A DNA stretch of 64,000 bases, from assembly GCF_040219615.1 (NCBI RefSeq), contig NZ_JAVJSE010000040.1, positions 201,794-265,793 of the forward strand, given 5' to 3'. This document shows, in pieces, positions 61,260 through 64,000 of the stretch; within the stretch, counting starts at the first letter, position 1; each line of letters begins with the position of its first letter. Origin of the DNA: Thalassobaculum_A sp040219615 (GTDB taxonomy: Bacteria; Pseudomonadota; Alphaproteobacteria; Thalassobaculales; Thalassobaculaceae). The notes beneath the pieces were generated by a model. The model was not told the DNA's origin and ran no database searches. It saw only the letters and a program-made list of their open reading frames with translations. Position numbers and translations under genes: made by a program.

Positions 61260-62081
61260 ATGGCGAACAGAATCTGGCTGGCCACCGAAGCGGGTTGTAT
61301 CCCGGCGCAGGATCTGGCGTCGGTGCCCGACCGGATGGCGGCGATTCAGGACTGCTGTCGCGCCGGGGCTATCGTCGTCACCGCCCGCGGCTGGCGGGCC
61401 GAGTTGTATGTCGACCCGATTGCGCAGGTGCCTGGCTACGAGTGGCGGATGCCGATCGAAGCGTCACTGACCGGCCTCGGATCGACCTTCGTGCTGCACA
61501 TCCTTAGCGGCGACGCATGGCACGCTAGCCCCCACGACTCGACGGCCGACCTGCTCGCCGGTCTGGCTCCATGGATCCAGTTGGCCGGGCACCGGCTCGG
61601 ATCGACATACCGCTACCCCGCGCCCGGCAGTGCGGCTGCCACGGAAACGGCCGGCGCCACCGCGGCCCTGGCGCGCCACCGTTGGCTAGCCCCGCTACTG
61701 GCCGATCTTGCGGGCTATGTCGTGGGCTCGGCTCGTGACTTGCTCGACTTGGCCGGCCGGCACGGCGACGCCCGCGAAGCGCTGGTGATTCGTTTCGGAC
61801 TGCCATCTCCCGACCAACTCGCGATGATCGAGCATGTCGATCATGCCTGCAGCAGGGGCACCAATGCGGTTCTCAGCCCCCTTAATATCGAGCACTGGTT
61901 GCGCGAAACTGTCAGAACGGGTAAACGCATAGTCTCAGAGGCGACCGTCCCCGGTGCGTCCGTATCCGAACTCACGGTTGTTTTCTCAACGATTCAGAAC
62001 AGTCTAAATTCGAACGTTCACATGAACGCAGGCGCGATACAGTTTCAACTGAAGGCCAATTCGGTACTAATACTGAGTTGA
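61260..62081 (+). CDS. Orphan sensor-like protein, paralogue of the protein at 59028
   Basis: This 273-residue protein is similar in its first 100 residues to the one at 59028 (AGAIVVTARGWRAELYVDPIAQVPGYEWRMPIEASLTGLGSTF), with a separate helical middle (LADLAGYVVGSARDLLDLAGRHGD). Its tail is AT-richer and less conserved. The start ATG 61260 comes right after CTTAAG and lacks a strong Shine-Dalgarno site. It is the first of three plus-strand genes with the XRE regulator and another sensor-like protein. Function is unknown. Confidence 0.6.
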   Translation: MANRIWLATEAGCIPAQDLASVPDRMAAIQDCCRAGAIVVTARGWRAELYVDPIAQVPGYEWRMPIEASLTGLGSTFVLHILSGDAWHASPHDSTADLLAGLAPWIQLAGHRLGSTYRYPAPGSAAATETAGATAALARHRWLAPLLADLAGYVVGSARDLLDLAGRHGDAREALVIRFGLPSPDQLAMIEHVDHACSRGTNAVLSPLNIEHWLRETVRTGKRIVSEATVPGASVSELTVVFSTIQNSLNSNVHMNAGAIQFQLKANSVLILS

Positions 62082-62083
62082 CA
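62069..62083 (+). promoter_or_regulatory. Surface-locus box (copy h) overlapping a TTGACA element
   Basis: AATACTGAGTTGACA differs from copy a by one missing base and one change, and again ends in a perfect -35 TTGACA. It lies 58 bases before the XRE regulator ATG, as copy a does before the RTX gene, which suggests autoregulation. Confidence 0.45.
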
Positions 62084-62141
62084 GTCTGCGCCAGTAGCAC
62101 GATTTTAGTTTTTCGCCGCAAACAAAATAAGGCGTACGCGC

Positions 62142-62714
62142 ATGTCGCCAAGAGGGAGGAGTGCTTCCTCCGATACCGCAAAAGCGGCCGATGACGAATC
62201 CGTCGCGAAGAAGGCTGTAAAGACAACCAGTGGGCGAAAGGGCACCTACGAGCACGTGACCACCAACAATCCGGTGGACCAGCACGTCGGGCGGCGCGTC
62301 CGGGAACGTCGCCTGGCGCTTGGCCTGTCACAGAGCGCGATCGCGCAGCAGATCGGCGTCACCGGGCAGCAGTATCAGAAGTATGAGAAGGGCGAGAACC
62401 GGATCTCGGCATCCCGTTTGTTCGACTTGGCAAATTGCCTGAGGGTGCCGGTGTCGCACTTCTTTGACGAGATGGCCGATGAGACCCGGGTCGCCTCGCC
62501 GGCGCATATGCTGTCGAGCGAGCCTATCGCCGAGTTCGATGCCCCGATTACGGCAAACAGCTACGAGCGCCGACAGACACACGAGCTCCTGCGCCTTTGG
62601 CAACAACTGCCGGATCATGCCCGGGGTCGGGTGGTCGACCTGGTACGGTCAATGGTCGATCTCAGTTCCGAAAGCTCGGGAACGGCCAAGGCGGACGCAT
62701 CGGAACTCCCGTGA
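62142..62714 (+). CDS. XRE-family helix-turn-helix regulator
   Basis: This is a 190-residue regulator. After a basic, disordered stretch (residues 1-45) comes a Cro/CI-type domain: VGRRVRERRLALGLSQSAIAQQIGVTGQQYQKYEKGENRISASRLFDLANCLRVPVSHFF. The QKYEKGENRIS segment is typical of alphaproteobacterial XRE regulators of cell-surface and quorum-linked genes. The C-terminal 70 residues are helical and may dimerise. It is encoded among orphan sensor-like proteins inside the polymer locus, so it is a good candidate to bind the recurring box; that link is not shown by sequence alone. Confidence 0.9.
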   Translation: MSPRGRSASSDTAKAADDESVAKKAVKTTSGRKGTYEHVTTNNPVDQHVGRRVRERRLALGLSQSAIAQQIGVTGQQYQKYEKGENRISASRLFDLANCLRVPVSHFFDEMADETRVASPAHMLSSEPIAEFDAPITANSYERRQTHELLRLWQQLPDHARGRVVDLVRSMVDLSSESSGTAKADASELP

Positions 62715-62766
62715 GGTAGGGCTGGCGGCGCCGCGCGGGTTCGCGGCTTGAGTGGGCATTGTCGCC

Positions 62767-62783
62767 AAAGTTGTTTCAACTTT
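62767..62783. promoter_or_regulatory. Perfect inverted repeat AAAGTTG-TTT-CAACTTT
   Basis: Seven-base arms and a three-base centre lie between the XRE regulator and the following sensor-like gene, about 40 bases before its likely start. The symmetry suits a dimeric helix-turn-helix regulator such as the XRE protein just upstream. Confidence 0.5.
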
Positions 62784-62822
62784 ACTGTTTTACATGCAAA
62801 AATCCTCACTGCACAACGGTGG

Positions 62823-63746
62823 GTGGGGACTCACTTGGCACACAGTGATATCAGGATTGTCGTAGACAATCTCTGGATACGGCCGGATGGTGCGCTGCAG
62901 CAGGGGCGGCCGCAAGCCCTTCTCTCGCCGGCTTTTCTGCCCGGCTGGATGATCCGTACCGAGGGTTGGGCATTCGTCGGCCGCACCCGGGACCACATGC
63001 AGATCCGCTTCGATCCACGCTGCATCGGGCTGCCCGCCCTGAAGGGCCTGCTCGACGGAATCAGGCGCCTCGGTGACGGCGGCGAGGTTCGCGAGGTCGA
63101 AGTCCGCTACCACCATGCCGACGTACCGACTTGCTGGACGATGGAATCGATGCTTGCGGCGTGTCGTCGCATCCTCGAGGTCTACGATGAGGCCCAGAAG
63201 CTGGAGTATGCCAACTTCTCGCTCGTTCAGAACGCGTCCGGACGGGTCGAAACGCAGCACATCGGCTGCGGTTCCGCCGCTACCCGCGCATTCCTGCGTC
63301 CGCGTCTCCGAACGTTCATCGAGCGCTGGAAGGATGCGCGGGGTCTGGAAGCCCTGATCGATCAACTCGACGACACCGGCCAGTACGTCTCGATCTTTCG
63401 GATGGAGGATGGCGACCCTCGTGCATGCCGCCTGGGTGGCGGGCTGATCTTCAGCACCCCAAGCCCGGAGGGTGCCCGCCTGCCGGACATACTGCCAGCC
63501 CCCCAAATCGAGGCTTCGCGAGACCGGATCACGACGGCGATCGCCTCCGGTGAACCGGTGGCACGCCGGCATCGCTCGGAATTCTATGACGTGATCGCGC
63601 TCACACTGCCGGTCCGGACCCGAAGCGGCGTCCTCGCCGTCACCATGTCGCAGGGCGACCTTTCAATGCCGCCAACCATCCGGGAACACCACCTGCCGCC
63701 CCTGCCGATCGCTCCGGAAGCCGGGCTGCGCAAGCAGCAGCGCTGA
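62823..63746 (+). CDS. Orphan PAS-like sensor protein
   Basis: This is a protein of about 307 residues with an uncertain start. GTG 62823 is preferred because the open frame above it crosses a perfect inverted repeat and has only TTG starts. Residues near the N-terminus (WAFVGRTRDHMQIRFDPRCIGLPALKGLLDGI) resemble the protein at 59946. The centre (LEYANFSLVQNASGRVETQHIGCG) and end (RITTAIASGEPVARRHRSEFYDVIALTLPV) look like PAS-type modules. No output domain is present. It may work with the XRE regulator encoded upstream. Confidence 0.55.
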   Translation: MGTHLAHSDIRIVVDNLWIRPDGALQQGRPQALLSPAFLPGWMIRTEGWAFVGRTRDHMQIRFDPRCIGLPALKGLLDGIRRLGDGGEVREVEVRYHHADVPTCWTMESMLAACRRILEVYDEAQKLEYANFSLVQNASGRVETQHIGCGSAATRAFLRPRLRTFIERWKDARGLEALIDQLDDTGQYVSIFRMEDGDPRACRLGGGLIFSTPSPEGARLPDILPAPQIEASRDRITTAIASGEPVARRHRSEFYDVIALTLPVRTRSGVLAVTMSQGDLSMPPTIREHHLPPLPIAPEAGLRKQQR

Positions 63747-63827
63747 CCGCGGAGAAGGATCCGGCGGGATGCTTCCTTGGCAACAGGCATCGAAAGAGTT
63801 CCCACGCCCGCCCGCATTCAATATAAT

Positions 63828-63843
63828 CAATCTGCGATTGATT
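63828..63843 (+). promoter_or_regulatory. Surface-locus box (copy e) upstream of rfbA
   Basis: CAATCTGCGATTGATT keeps the AATCTGxGATTGA core and lies 17 bases before the rfbA start codon, in the gene orientation. It also forms the imperfect dyad AATCAATCTGCGATTGATT (63825-63843), which hints that the box itself may be bound by a dimer. Confidence 0.5.
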
Positions 63844-63860
63844 CTTGAAGGACTCCATGG

Positions 63861-64000
63861 ATGAAGGGCATCGTGCTCGCCGGCGGATCCGGCACCCGGC
63901 TGTATCCGCTGACCTTGGTCGCCAGCAAGCAGCTGCTGCCGGTCTACGACAAGCCGATGATCTACTACCCGCTGACCACGCTGATGCTGGCCGGCATCCG
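63861..64000 (+). CDS. rfbA: Glucose-1-phosphate thymidylyltransferase, N-terminal part (cut by window end)
   Basis: The first 46 codons read MKGIVLAGGSGTRLYPLT and KQLLPVYDKPMIYYPLTTLM, the unmistakable N-terminus of RfbA/RmlA with the nucleotide-binding glycine loop. The enzyme makes dTDP-glucose, the first step to dTDP-rhamnose. The ATG at 63861 follows GAAGGA; ATG 63857 is out of frame. The rest of the rml operon probably lies outside the window. It points to rhamnose in the surface polymer. Confidence 0.95.
   Translation, partial: MKGIVLAGGSGTRLYPLTLVASKQLLPVYDKPMIYYPLTTLMLAGI

Overview
The window is GC-rich over most of its length and dense with genes. It has the gene content of a free-living alphaproteobacterium, most likely of the Rhodospirillales type: flavocytochrome c sulfide dehydrogenase, several ABC uptake systems, a globin-coupled chemoreceptor, an FNR/FixK-like box and a large exopolysaccharide locus. 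The genus is an inference and cannot be fixed from this sequence. No rRNA, tRNA, CRISPR array or intact insertion sequence was seen.

Layout. (1) 1-3.6 kb: sulfur metabolism, with a cytochrome c plus FAD subunit of sulfide dehydrogenase and a split YeeE/YedE (PmpA/PmpB-like) permease behind a perfect FNR-type palindrome. (2) 3.5-18.4 kb: a COG2187 kinase-like protein, then a minus-strand operon for a branched-chain-amino-acid-type ABC importer ending in a GAF protein, a gamma-glutamyltransferase, and a divergent plus-strand operon with two tandem amidohydrolases and a four-gene spermidine/putrescine-type importer. Together these look like a scavenging module for peptide-like or gamma-glutamyl compounds. 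(3) 18.4-27.4 kb: a small-gene patch holding a collapsed DUF899 gene, a regulator, a beta-propeller protein, a CobW GTPase, a large alpha/beta hydrolase, a transaminase resembling (R)-selective amine transaminases, a DUF3883 nuclease-like protein and a glutamate-synthase-like FMN protein. (4) 27.7-35.8 kb: signal transduction, with a hybrid kinase and LuxR regulator, a globin-coupled receptor, a PAS kinase, a truncated Cache/HAMP/PAS sensor and an OmpR-type regulator.

(5) 36-64 kb: a surface-polymer locus. A small RTX protein is followed by a glycosyltransferase, a type I secretion ATPase and its membrane fusion protein, then a membrane-anchored protein, a second glycosyltransferase, a methyltransferase, a ParA-like ATPase and a small membrane protein in tightly overlapping order. 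Next comes a clearly AT-richer insert (about 46.6-53.9 kb) with an FkbM methyltransferase, three glycosyltransferases (one a GT-B/GT-A fusion) and a sulfotransferase-like protein. GC-rich sugar-nucleotide genes (manC, galE, start of rfbA), a repeat-bearing glycosyltransferase, and a nest of orphan sensor-like proteins with an XRE regulator complete the locus.

The most novel signal is a recurring 16-bp box, roughly AAATCTGAGRTTGAYW. It lies upstream of at least six of these surface genes, always oriented with the gene it precedes. This suggests an undescribed regulon coupling RTX secretion with polysaccharide synthesis, possibly controlled by the XRE and sensor-like proteins encoded in the same locus.
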